NCBI RefSeq assembly: GCF_001907245.1
Contig: NZ_MQSU01000002.1
Coordinates: 62,001-126,000, forward strand
From: Boudabousia liubingyangii
GTDB lineage: Bacteria; Actinomycetota; Actinomycetes; Actinomycetales; Actinomycetaceae
Length of the DNA stretch: 64,000 nt
Direction: 5' to 3'
Below, piece by piece: positions 53,693-61,583 of the stretch. Within the stretch, counting starts at the first letter, position 1. Each line of letters begins with the position of its first letter. Both the position numbers and the translations under genes were made by a program. A model generated the notes under the pieces. That model searched no databases. It had not been told where the DNA came from and worked only from the letters and a program-made list of their open reading frames with translations.

Positions 53693-54088
53693 ATGCCTTA
53701 CCCCACCGTCAGTGTCGCCCACGTCAAGACTGAACGACCCGGCCGATACGCAAAACAACTAGCCTCCCACATGAAAAAGAAGATCGACACCGGTTACGAT
53801 GCCGAAACCTCTAATGGCTTCCTAGAGTTCCCCAATCGCGGCTACTGCCAACTAACCGCCCAAACGGACACCCTAGTCCTACGTCTAGAAGCCCTAGCCG
53901 AAGAACAGGCCCACCTTGAACACGTAATCGGGATTCACCTAGCTCGATTCGGAGTTGCCGACCAGATTAAAGTTTCTTGGGAACGTGCCGATGGTACCGC
54001 TGGGGACAGCTGTGGTCCACTCACCAAAGAAGAGGTAATCGCCCACCGTCGCGCCAAAGAAGCACGAATGGCTGCCGCTAGCGCCTAG
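53693..54088 (+). CDS. DUF2218 family protein, probably iron-regulated
   Basis: A 131-aa protein of the DUF2218 family, which often accompanies siderophore genes. It starts VSVAHVKTERPGRYAKQLASH, the family N-terminus, has an FPNRGYCQL segment, and then LEHVIGIHLARFG. Function unknown. GGGAGG precedes the ATG. A DtxR-like box lies in front. The last base pairs are shared with the convergent gene: CTAG at 54085-54088 serves both stops. Confidence 0.85.
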   Translation: MPYPTVSVAHVKTERPGRYAKQLASHMKKKIDTGYDAETSNGFLEFPNRGYCQLTAQTDTLVLRLEALAEEQAHLEHVIGIHLARFGVADQIKVSWERADGTAGDSCGPLTKEEVIAHRRAKEARMAAASA

Positions 54089-55455
54089 AGGCGAAAAATC
54101 TTCCGCAACTCTTCATCGCTATATTTTGCCTGCACCGGTTTAGCCTCCGGGAAGGCATACCAACCGCATTCATCTGGGTTGAGTAGGTGCGAATCGTCGT
54201 CTTCCGTGGGGTTAATCTCCCTAGACGTCATCAAAGGTAGATAACTATCTGGCACTTCAATAGGATGGTCCGAAGTGTTCAAGACCGTTAGGGTATTCGC
54301 ACCCGCCTGCACGAACACCTCCGGTCCCGCCCAATCCAAGCCAGAAACCCAAGCTAAAGAACCAACGCCCAAACTACGAGACTTACGCAAAAGTGAGGCG
54401 CGGGTGGTCGCATTGCGCGCAAAACGACGATCCTCCTCGCTCATAATCGCATAGGTACGCAGACCCTCCAGCCAAGGCAACTTAAGCAATCTAGAAGCGC
54501 GAATATAAACGGCACCCGGCAACGACAGTGAAAGTAGCGTCAAAGCTCGACGACGAACCGGAGCATTCTGTGCAAACCACGCAGTTGGGTCGGAAGCATA
54601 AGTCAACTCTGTAAAGGACGAGGAAGCACGCCAGGCAGCCACATGGCCCAACCGGTCACGTCTGGTCAAGGCTAAACCGATACGATCACGCAGGGCCTGT
54701 GCCTCCCAGGGGGACTCCAAAAGCGTGTCGTCTCGCAGGTGATGGTAGAGGCAATACTCTAAGTGTCGATCAAAAGTGGGCTCATTAGAATCGACCGCGA
54801 AAGCGGAAATAATCGCGCCCGGACTGTGGTTATAGGCCACCTTGTGCAGCTTACGTACCAAAAGGGCAAAGGGGTCATCGCGACCGCACTGCAACTCGCG
54901 CGGGGAAAGCTGCGGCGCGCCCTCGTCAGAAGTACCAGATTCCTCAGAATCAGAGTCTTCAGCAGGCTGCCATGGATGATGCTGATTATGCTCATCTAAA
55001 ACGTGAGAGGGCGGCAATAAACCCAGATCCAGGCCAGCTGCGCCCATCGAAAAGACCTGCTCGGCACGTTTCAAAGTAGTCGCTTGATCGCGTTCCTCGT
55101 CGTAAAAAGTCCCATGCGGGTCAAGATCAATCTCTGAGAGGCCACCGCATAAACGCACAATCACCTTCGTGCCGGCACGACGATAGTGCTTAATCAAATC
55201 AGCTAAGACCTGACCCTGCTCATCAAGATTCAACCTAGCTGGGCGAACAATCAGCGCGTCACAACCCGCTTTCGCAAACTCCAGACTCTGCGCACTCAAC
55301 CAATTCAGCTCATCGACGCCCAATAAACCGGGAACATCGGCAATCACCGCAGACTTCCACCAAGCCGCCGGATAACGTAGCGGTTTATGAACCAAAAGTG
55401 AGGTCACAATCGGTTCATCGGACGTCTGATTAGAATCTGAGGTTATAGTGCTCAC
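54085..55455 (-). CDS. Degenerate GH13 (alpha-amylase-fold) protein, probable pseudoenzyme
   Basis: A 456-aa protein that follows the alpha-glucosidase layout but lacks catalytic residues. YPAAWWKSAVIADVPG matches the GH13 opening WWK-AV; FAKAGCDALIVRP and AGTKVIVRL match strands 2 and 3 of the barrel. At the nucleophile, GFRID becomes AGLDLG (residues 140-145); the acid/base strand reads AIISAFAV (214-221); the NHD motif is AAWRASS (273-279). LTLLSLSLPGAVYIRASRLL (305-324) matches the ALLLALPG-YLYQGEELG segment but without the EE. A charged insert sits at 163-186. Start is unsure: GTG at 55455, 55461 or 55470. Function unknown. Confidence 0.75.
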   Translation of the reverse strand: MSTITSDSNQTSDEPIVTSLLVHKPLRYPAAWWKSAVIADVPGLLGVDELNWLSAQSLEFAKAGCDALIVRPARLNLDEQGQVLADLIKHYRRAGTKVIVRLCGGLSEIDLDPHGTFYDEERDQATTLKRAEQVFSMGAAGLDLGLLPPSHVLDEHNQHHPWQPAEDSDSEESGTSDEGAPQLSPRELQCGRDDPFALLVRKLHKVAYNHSPGAIISAFAVDSNEPTFDRHLEYCLYHHLRDDTLLESPWEAQALRDRIGLALTRRDRLGHVAAWRASSSFTELTYASDPTAWFAQNAPVRRRALTLLSLSLPGAVYIRASRLLKLPWLEGLRTYAIMSEEDRRFARNATTRASLLRKSRSLGVGSLAWVSGLDWAGPEVFVQAGANTLTVLNTSDHPIEVPDSYLPLMTSREINPTEDDDSHLLNPDECGWYAFPEAKPVQAKYSDEELRKIFRL

Positions 55456-55546
55456 CCTCACATTGTCCACAAATGAGGCTCTTAGTGCATAATAAGGGGT
55501 GGTATCGGTCGCGGTTTCACGCTTAAAGCGTAGGAAGGACGCCATT

Positions 55547-56815
55547 TTGTCAGTATATGAATACAGTGACTTTGACAAAGCACGACAGCTTTCCGAAGCC
55601 CCCAAACTTCCCGCCCAATACGACCGCCGCTCCGAATTCACCCGCGACCGGGCCCGGATCCTACACTCATCCGCCCTCCGTCGCTTAGGTGCCAAAACCC
55701 AAGTTCTGGGACCCAGCTCTGACGATTTCATCCGCACCCGACTAACCCACTCCCTAGAAGTTGCCCAAGTTGGCCGCGGACTAGCCTCCCTGTTGGGCGC
55801 AGACCAAGAACTCGTTGACGCCGCCTGCCTCTCGCACGACCTAGGCCACCCGCCCTTCGGACACAATGGCGAAAAAGCCCTAGCGCAGGTCGCCAAAGAC
55901 TGCGGAGGCTTCGAAGGCAACGCCCAAACCCTAAGACTCCTAACCCGCTTAGAACCCAAAGTCACTGGCCCCGGCAACACGCCCCTAGGTCTAAACCTTT
56001 CCCGTGCCACCGTCGATGCCTGTATCAAATACCCCTGGCAACTAGGGGAGTGCCCCAAAGGCAGTCACAAGTTCGGCGTCTACCCCGATGACCTAGAAGT
56101 CTTCCACTGGGCCCGCGAAGGTGCTCCCGCCATGACCAAGTGCCTTGAAGCGCAAATCATGGACCTAGCTGACGATATCGGCTACTCAGTCCACGACGTC
56201 GAAGATGCCATCAACCTAGGCCGACTAAACCCCGATCCCACCGCCCTGACCGACGAGGTGCGCGCCCAGATCTACACCGCCACCCAGTCCTGGTACGGCG
56301 ACCAGTTCAGCGCCGACGACCTAGACGCCGCCTTCAACCGCATCAGCAGCCAGCCCTGGTGGCCGCGCAGCTTCGATGGACGGTACGAAGCCCTAGCGGC
56401 CCTCAAAAACATGTCCTCCCACCTGATCCACCACTTCATCTCAGCGGCCGTAGATCAAACCCGCGGCATGTGGGGCGACGGACCCCTAGGACGCTACGAA
56501 GGACACGTGGAGGTCCCCGCCGAAACCCTGGCAGAAATCATCATCCTCAAGGGCCTAGCCGCCTACTTCGTGATGATCCCCCGCGAACACGAACCGGTCT
56601 ACCTGCACCAGCGCACCCTGCTATTCGACCTAGCTGATGTCCTCTTCGAAAGAGGCCCCGAAGTCATGGAACCCCTCTACGCCCAGCAGTGGCGCGAACA
56701 CTCTGATGACGCCGGGCGCCTGCGGGCCGTAGTTGACCAGATTGCGGCTCTGACGGATACTTCCGCTTCCCAGTGGCACGCCCGCCTGTGCGGCATGCTC
56801 TCTTCCCAGCTCTAG
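55547..56815 (+). CDS. dgt: Deoxyguanosinetriphosphate triphosphohydrolase-like protein
   Basis: A 422-aa HD-domain enzyme that splits dNTPs to nucleosides and triphosphate. The HD metal motif includes THSLEVAQ (His68) and SHDLGHPPFGHNGE (His97, Asp98), with MDLADDIGYSVHDVED as the later Asp. Start is TTG at 55547 with AGGAAGGA 7 bp upstream. It lies next to dnaG as in other actinobacteria, and it is divergent from the GH13-like gene. CATAAT at about 55488 is a candidate -10. Confidence 0.93.
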   Translation: MSVYEYSDFDKARQLSEAPKLPAQYDRRSEFTRDRARILHSSALRRLGAKTQVLGPSSDDFIRTRLTHSLEVAQVGRGLASLLGADQELVDAACLSHDLGHPPFGHNGEKALAQVAKDCGGFEGNAQTLRLLTRLEPKVTGPGNTPLGLNLSRATVDACIKYPWQLGECPKGSHKFGVYPDDLEVFHWAREGAPAMTKCLEAQIMDLADDIGYSVHDVEDAINLGRLNPDPTALTDEVRAQIYTATQSWYGDQFSADDLDAAFNRISSQPWWPRSFDGRYEALAALKNMSSHLIHHFISAAVDQTRGMWGDGPLGRYEGHVEVPAETLAEIIILKGLAAYFVMIPREHEPVYLHQRTLLFDLADVLFERGPEVMEPLYAQQWREHSDDAGRLRAVVDQIAALTDTSASQWHARLCGMLSSQL

Positions 56816-56852
56816 TAGACGATCCTGAGCTTGAAAGGCTAGAGTGGGGCGC

Positions 56853-58817
56853 ATGGCAGGTTTGATCAGACGCGAAGATATTGCGGCCGTCCGCGAGGCA
56901 GCACGCATTGAAGACATTGTGTCTGAACACGTCACCCTACGTACCGCCGGGGTGGGCTCCCTGAAGGGTTTATGCCCATTCCACGAAGAGAAAACCCCCT
57001 CCTTCCACGTCCGTCCCGGCACCAACTACTGGCACTGCTTTGGTTGTGGCGAGGGCGGCGACGTCATCAGTTTCGTCGAAAAGATCAACCACGTTACTTT
57101 CGTTGAGGCCGTTGAGTACCTGGCCGAAAAGACCGGCGTAACCCTACAGTACGAGGATGGTCCGCGCGGGGATCGTCCCGCTCCGGGGCAGCGCCAACGC
57201 CTAATCGAAGCGCACCGCGTGGCTGAGGAATACTTTAAAGAGCAGCTTTTTAGCCGCGAGGCCGTCACCGCTCGACGATTCCTGGCTGAACGCGGCTTTA
57301 CCCCCGAACACGCCAAGCATTTTGGCTTGGGTTACGCCCCGCAGGGCTGGGATAACCTCACTAAGGTTCTGCGCAAACATGGTTTTACGGAAGAAGAACT
57401 AGCGATTTCTGGGCTCGCCTCGAAGGGACAGCGGGGCGTCTATGACCGTTTCCGAGGACGCCTGCTCTGGCCGATTCGTGACATTACCGGGGCCACCGTG
57501 GGCTTTGGTGCCCGACGGCTTAGCGATGACGATAACGGCCCCAAATATCTAAATACGCCAGAAACCCCGATCTACAAAAAGTCACAGGTGCTCTACGGGC
57601 TGGACCTGGCGAAGAAAGAAATTTCTACCACCAAAGAGGTCATCGTCGTAGAGGGCTACACCGATGTGATGGCCATGCACGTGGCCGGCAAAAAGAATGC
57701 CGTGGCCACCTGTGGTACCGCCTTCGGATCCGAGCATGCCAAGCTGCTCTCGCGACTGATTGGCACTTCCTCAGATAGTGCTTCCGGGGTGGTACTGGCG
57801 GACGGACAAACCCGCGGGGGCCGCGTCATCTTCACCTTTGACGGTGACGCTGCCGGTCAGAAAGCGGCGCTACGGGCTTTTAATGAGGACCAGCGATTCG
57901 CGGCCCAAACCTACGTGGCCGTAGAAGCGAGTGGCATGGACCCCTGCGACCTGCGCTTAGCCAGAGGTGATGAAGCGCTGGCAAACCTAGTACAGAACCC
58001 GCAGCCCCTCTTTGCCTTCGTTATTCGTAACGCCCTAAACGGCCAAGACCTTGATACCGTCGAGGGGCGAGTACGCGCCCTTCGCCAGGCTGCACCCGTC
58101 CTAGCTTCTATCCGGGATAAGGCCTTAGCTTCCGGTTATGAACGGGAAGTGGCCGGTTGGTTAGGCGTTGAGGCCGCCGAGGTCCACCGGGCGGCACGAA
58201 ACGCTAAACCAATCAAACCGGGGGAAGAAAATACCCCCAACTATCCAGAGGGGAATCAGGCGCAGGCCCCCGGGCCTAACACGCGACCGAACTCGGGCCG
58301 CAGCCCCCAAGGAAACCGCCGGATGGACCCGGTGACGGCGACCCAAGCCCAGATTCTGGCGGGGGCCATCCAAGTACCCGGACTGGTCGATGCCGCCGCC
58401 TTCGATGCTTTAGATCCGGAAAACTTCTCTGTGCCTTCACTGAGAGCAGTCAAAGAACTAATCACGGTAGCGGGAGGACTAGCTCATTTCAATCAGTTGG
58501 CCCGACAGGCTAACGATCCCCAGCTAGCCCTCAAACGGTGGGGACAGGAACTGTTTACGGCCTCTGCCGGCACCTTAGATCAGGTACTGACCAAGCTGTC
58601 AGTACACCCATTGCCAGCCTCTGATGAGCGTCAGTTGAAGGTCCTAATGGCCGAGTCGATCGTGGCTATGCGCCGGCTGACTTTGAACTCGCAAATTGCC
58701 CGCCTGCGGGGCCAGTTGAGCCGTGGTGAGGTAACTGGCGAACAGGCAGAGGCCGTTTTTAAGGAGATCGTGGACCTGGAAAACCAGCGACGCGCCCTCA
58801 GCCCCAGCGACTACTAA
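56853..58817 (+). CDS. dnaG: DNA primase
   Basis: A 654-aa primase. The zinc domain has Cys41, His44, Cys62, Cys65 (CPFHEEKTPSF, HCFGCGEGGD). The Toprim domain carries VIVVEGYTDVMA and IFTFDGDAAGQKA. The C-terminal helicase-binding region follows a Pro/Asn/Gly-rich linker at about 450-490. I chose the ATG at 56853; TAGAGT lies 7 bp before it and no close ribosome site exists, so a leaderless mRNA is possible. Confidence 0.96.
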   Translation: MAGLIRREDIAAVREAARIEDIVSEHVTLRTAGVGSLKGLCPFHEEKTPSFHVRPGTNYWHCFGCGEGGDVISFVEKINHVTFVEAVEYLAEKTGVTLQYEDGPRGDRPAPGQRQRLIEAHRVAEEYFKEQLFSREAVTARRFLAERGFTPEHAKHFGLGYAPQGWDNLTKVLRKHGFTEEELAISGLASKGQRGVYDRFRGRLLWPIRDITGATVGFGARRLSDDDNGPKYLNTPETPIYKKSQVLYGLDLAKKEISTTKEVIVVEGYTDVMAMHVAGKKNAVATCGTAFGSEHAKLLSRLIGTSSDSASGVVLADGQTRGGRVIFTFDGDAAGQKAALRAFNEDQRFAAQTYVAVEASGMDPCDLRLARGDEALANLVQNPQPLFAFVIRNALNGQDLDTVEGRVRALRQAAPVLASIRDKALASGYEREVAGWLGVEAAEVHRAARNAKPIKPGEENTPNYPEGNQAQAPGPNTRPNSGRSPQGNRRMDPVTATQAQILAGAIQVPGLVDAAAFDALDPENFSVPSLRAVKELITVAGGLAHFNQLARQANDPQLALKRWGQELFTASAGTLDQVLTKLSVHPLPASDERQLKVLMAESIVAMRRLTLNSQIARLRGQLSRGEVTGEQAEAVFKEIVDLENQRRALSPSDY

Positions 58818-58866
58818 TCGCTTTGCCGTTTGCCCAAAAGTGGGGCGGCGGTTAATCTATTGGGGC

Positions 58867-58943
58867 GCCCCGATAGCTCAGTCGGTCAGAGCAGCGGACT
58901 CATAATCCGTCGGTCCAGGGTTCAAGCCCCTGTCGGGGCACCA
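58867..58943 (+). tRNA. tRNA with CAU anticodon (tRNA-Ile2 likely, elongator tRNA-Met possible)
   Basis: Acceptor GCCCCGA pairs with TCGGGGC, discriminator A, CCA encoded. D stem GCTC/GAGC, anticodon stem GCGGA/TCCGT with loop CTCATAA, T stem CAGGG/CCCTG with loop TTCAAGC. Anticodon is CAT. C4-G69 and C5-G68 are the determinants used by TilS to make lysidine in Escherichia coli, which favours tRNA-Ile2. It is not the initiator, because position 1-72 is paired. Confidence 0.93.
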
Positions 58944-58947
58944 CTAG

Positions 58948-58967
58948 CGGCGTCCCTTGGGGCGCCG
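58948..58967 (+). terminator. Hairpin after the CAU tRNA
   Basis: CGGCGTCCC pairs with GGGGCGCCG across TT, one G-U pair. No strong T-run; likely terminator or processing signal. Confidence 0.55.
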
Positions 58968-58987
58968 TTAAATGTTATGGTGGTGCT

Positions 58988-59545
58988 ATGGTTTCCTTCT
59001 TTAAATCCCGGAAAAATGCTGATACCCAGAAGCAGAACGATCCCACCCAGGTGAAGTTGCCTGACTGGTTCAATAAAGACTTCCTGAAACAGGAACTAGC
59101 GGATCATTTTGCCGGTGACGAGGTCGCCCTGAAGGTTTCCACCCCGACCGGGGTAGTACTTAACAACCGTTTTGGTATCCACTTATTAGGCGAATCCGGT
59201 CTGCTTGAATCGGTTCCGTGGGTGGCAGTTAGTCACCTTCGTTTTGACGGCAAACAGCGACTGCTAACCATCTCTTTTTCGCGAATCGATGCTGACCCCG
59301 TCGAACTGCGGGTCGCAGCAACTGATCCCCAAGAGTTTATGGAGGCCGCCAAAGAACACCTAGACCATTCAATCGTGTTGGTCCGCAGTAAAAAGACCGA
59401 GAGTGGGGTGACCCTGCGGGGTACGGTTCGCCGTGATCACGAGGGGGAAATGCTGGTGTTGATTAACGCTGTCACGGCCGGGCCAGTCGCACAATCAGAG
59501 GTTGACGATTTCGAGGGTGAACTACGCGAAATGGTAGACCTGTAG
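58988..59545 (+). CDS. Hypothetical protein between two tRNA genes
   Basis: I do not recognise this 185-aa protein. Residues 1-35 are polar and basic; 45-165 alternate short strands (WVAVSHLRFDGKQRLLTISF) and end in a helix, suggesting a PH-like or YdbS-like fold. No signal peptide or membrane helix. TATGGT lies 6 bp before the ATG and there is no ribosome site, so a leaderless mRNA is plausible. No partner gene is adjacent. Confidence 0.7.
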   Translation: MVSFFKSRKNADTQKQNDPTQVKLPDWFNKDFLKQELADHFAGDEVALKVSTPTGVVLNNRFGIHLLGESGLLESVPWVAVSHLRFDGKQRLLTISFSRIDADPVELRVAATDPQEFMEAAKEHLDHSIVLVRSKKTESGVTLRGTVRRDHEGEMLVLINAVTAGPVAQSEVDDFEGELREMVDL

Positions 59546-59629
59546 TTCAATGTGTAACGCGCCTAACGAAAATAAGTCGCTTTCGATTTGTGTTTGACGG
59601 GAAAAGTCTGCTAAAGTTTCTTCCCGTAA

Positions 59630-59701
59630 TCCCGCGTAGCTCAACGGTAGAGCATCCGACTGTTAATCGGACGGTTACTGGTTCGAATCCAGTCGCGGGA
59701 G
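59630..59701 (+). tRNA. tRNA-Asn (GUU anticodon)
   Basis: Acceptor TCCCGCG/CGCGGGA, D stem GCTC/GAGC, anticodon loop CTGTTAA with GTT, T stem ACTGG/CCAGT with loop TTCGAAT. Discriminator G, no CCA encoded. Upstream an extended -10 TGCTAAAGT (59609-59617) with TTGTGT 18 bp before is a candidate promoter. A T-rich stretch follows. Confidence 0.96.
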
Positions 59702-59711
59702 CTTTTTATTG

Positions 59712-59757
59712 AATAAAACATCCCAGTGGCCATTTTAGCCAACTGGGATTTTTTATT
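59712..59757 (+). terminator. Rho-independent terminator after tRNA-Asn
   Basis: ATCCCAGT pairs with ACTGGGAT, extended by GGC/GCC inside and AATAAAA/TTTTATT outside, followed by T6. Strong on both strands, so it may also end the convergent lipoprotein gene. Confidence 0.85.
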
Positions 59758-59826
59758 CTTCTAAAAGACAACCCGGGGTGCTTTGGCTTAGCTAAGCGCT
59801 GCCCACTGGGTAGCTTGCTAGGCAGC

Positions 59827-61062
59827 CTACTGGGCGTTCAGCACAGCTGGCCATACTCCCAGAAGTTCAGCGACGCTCTTGACGACCTTAGCCTTCTCCA
59901 GCGCGACGGGCCGAGCCGCAGCTGAAGCCGAAGCGTACTCGTAGAGGTAACGACCAAGTAGCCCAGAGAGAACCTGGGCTTCCTGCCCACGAACCCCCTC
60001 AGTGGTCGCTAGGGGAGCGGGAGCGGGATAAACCACCGGTAGCGTCCCAATCTCCAAGCCGGCCCGGCCCTGAGCCATGTCTTGGGTAAGTAAATCCAAA
60101 AGCTGTTGCAACTGGGCCCGCCGCGCGCGGTACTTAGCCACGGCAGCTTCCTTCTCTTTCGGGTTAGCCGGCAGGGCGCCCTCGTCAAGTCGTAGTTGCG
60201 GATCCTGCGCAAAGAGGGATTCCAACTGGGTGTAAGCCTTATGCTTCGCTAAGAAATCAGCCTTCGCGTCCGTGTCCATGGCTGGCAGGGCCGGGAACTT
60301 ATTCTGATCATCTACCCACTTGGGAGTCGACTCGGCAGAAACCGGCATCTTCGTGTCGGTTTCTTCTGCTCGAGGAAGACCTGGCAGTTGCTTCGTGTTT
60401 TCTGGCGTAGCCGAGGTTGCCGGGCTGGCAGTTACTTCAGGAGTCAGTCCGCTGGCGGCCTCAGCGGGGGCTTGAGGATTAGCCATCGGGTGGGATTTTT
60501 GGCATTCTGCACTACGCGGGTCCGGATTTCCTAGCTGCCCTAGAGGGCCTCCAGCGGCGGCTAGATCAGGGACTGGTAGCTTGAGCGTGCCGCAAACCTG
60601 CTGGGCGGCCAGTTCGATTTTCCACTGCGCTAACTGATAGCGAATCACCAACAGGGGAGAGGTGCTCTGTTTGCCAGCTTGGCTAAACAGATCTGCACCA
60701 CGAACCAAAAGTGGGCAAAGGTCCTTCTCATTTTGGACACGCAGAGTCGCCACTGGGGTGGCTTCTGGCGTGGACTGTGTCTTAACGGCCAGATCCTTCT
60801 GGAGCGAACTTTCAAGCGCGGTAAGGGAATTGCGAACCGGTTCAGCGAGCTTTAAATCTTTAGTACTATCGCCCAGTTGCTTAACCAGCTCTCTGGTTTG
60901 AGACTGCCAGAAAGCGTTGATGCCCGGTTCAGGAGCGGGCGGGCAGTCATTCTCTAGTCGTAACTGGCAGGCCGATAACGGGATTGTCAGCAGTAGTAAA
61001 GAAGCGCCCACGCGACGCCGGCGGGAACTAGTGTGACGAGTAACTAAAGTTAAAGAATCCAT
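59827..61062 (-). CDS. Putative lipoprotein with DUF4439-like C-terminal region
   Basis: A 411-aa protein. An Arg-rich n-region and hydrophobic stretch lead to lipobox PLSAC with Cys32. The middle is helical and has a Pro/Ala/Thr-rich linker (about 190-250). The C-terminal 100 residues end in LLGRYLYEYASASAAARPVA, resembling the ferritin-like DUF4439 proteins that sit divergent from rimP in mycobacteria. The domain call is tentative. Start at 61062 or 61065; only about 30 bp separate it from rimP. Confidence 0.7.
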   Translation of the reverse strand: MDSLTLVTRHTSSRRRRVGASLLLLTIPLSACQLRLENDCPPAPEPGINAFWQSQTRELVKQLGDSTKDLKLAEPVRNSLTALESSLQKDLAVKTQSTPEATPVATLRVQNEKDLCPLLVRGADLFSQAGKQSTSPLLVIRYQLAQWKIELAAQQVCGTLKLPVPDLAAAGGPLGQLGNPDPRSAECQKSHPMANPQAPAEAASGLTPEVTASPATSATPENTKQLPGLPRAEETDTKMPVSAESTPKWVDDQNKFPALPAMDTDAKADFLAKHKAYTQLESLFAQDPQLRLDEGALPANPKEKEAAVAKYRARRAQLQQLLDLLTQDMAQGRAGLEIGTLPVVYPAPAPLATTEGVRGQEAQVLSGLLGRYLYEYASASAAARPVALEKAKVVKSVAELLGVWPAVLNAQ

Positions 61063-61094
61063 CATCGCTATTGTTGCACGAGTACCATAGAGAC

Positions 61095-61580
61095 GTGCAG
61101 AAAAAACCAAAGAATTCGAAAGTTGACCTAGAAGAGCTAAAAACTCAGCTACTTCCCCTGGTCGAAGAGCAAGACTTAGTGATCGAAAATCTGAAGGTCA
61201 CGGGTGGCCATCAGTCCACCCTAGTGATTGACCTTGACCTGCCAGATGGCCCCGGGCAGGTTCCGGCGGAGGCGCTTGAGGCGGCGACCCGCGCGATTTC
61301 GAAAAAGCTAGACGAGGTCGATCCCTTCCCCGGCGCCTATTTTCTTGAGGTTGGTACCGCGGGAGTTGGCCGAGAGCTAAACACTCCGCGCCTCTGGCGC
61401 CGGACCCTAGGCCTACCGGTAACCATCAAATTGCAGTCCGGAAAAGGCGTTAAGGGGATCCTGACCGAAGTGGATGATGAGTATGTCACCGTCGATTGTG
61501 ACGGCAAAGTTAAGCGACTGACGCTAGAATCCATTAAGAAAGCACGTTCGCGGGCAGATATTACGAATATTGAGGAGTGA
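61095..61580 (+). CDS. rimP: Ribosome maturation factor RimP
   Basis: A 161-aa protein. FLEVGTAGVGRELNTPRLW is the RimP signature (usually SPGLDRPL), and the C-terminal SH3-like domain is ILTEVDDEYVTVDCDGKVKR. It helps 30S maturation. GTG at 61095 is preceded by TACCAT at 6 bp with no ribosome site, so the mRNA is likely leaderless. A start 24 bp upstream was rejected for that reason. First gene of rimP-nusA-ylxR-infB. Confidence 0.93.
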   Translation: MQKKPKNSKVDLEELKTQLLPLVEEQDLVIENLKVTGGHQSTLVIDLDLPDGPGQVPAEALEAATRAISKKLDEVDPFPGAYFLEVGTAGVGRELNTPRLWRRTLGLPVTIKLQSGKGVKGILTEVDDEYVTVDCDGKVKRLTLESIKKARSRADITNIEE

Positions 61581-61583
61581 CTC

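Noticed and set aside
55471-56058. Minus-strand extension of the GH13-like reading frame through the start of dgt
   Set aside because: It runs antisense to the HD region of dgt, which is well supported. The added residues have no family resemblance.
58867-58943. Initiator tRNA-fMet
   Set aside because: The 1-72 position is paired (G-C) and the three G-C pairs of the initiator anticodon stem are absent.
58860-59710. Integrative element between the two tRNA genes
   Set aside because: No integrase, no direct repeat of a tRNA 3' end, and ordinary base composition.
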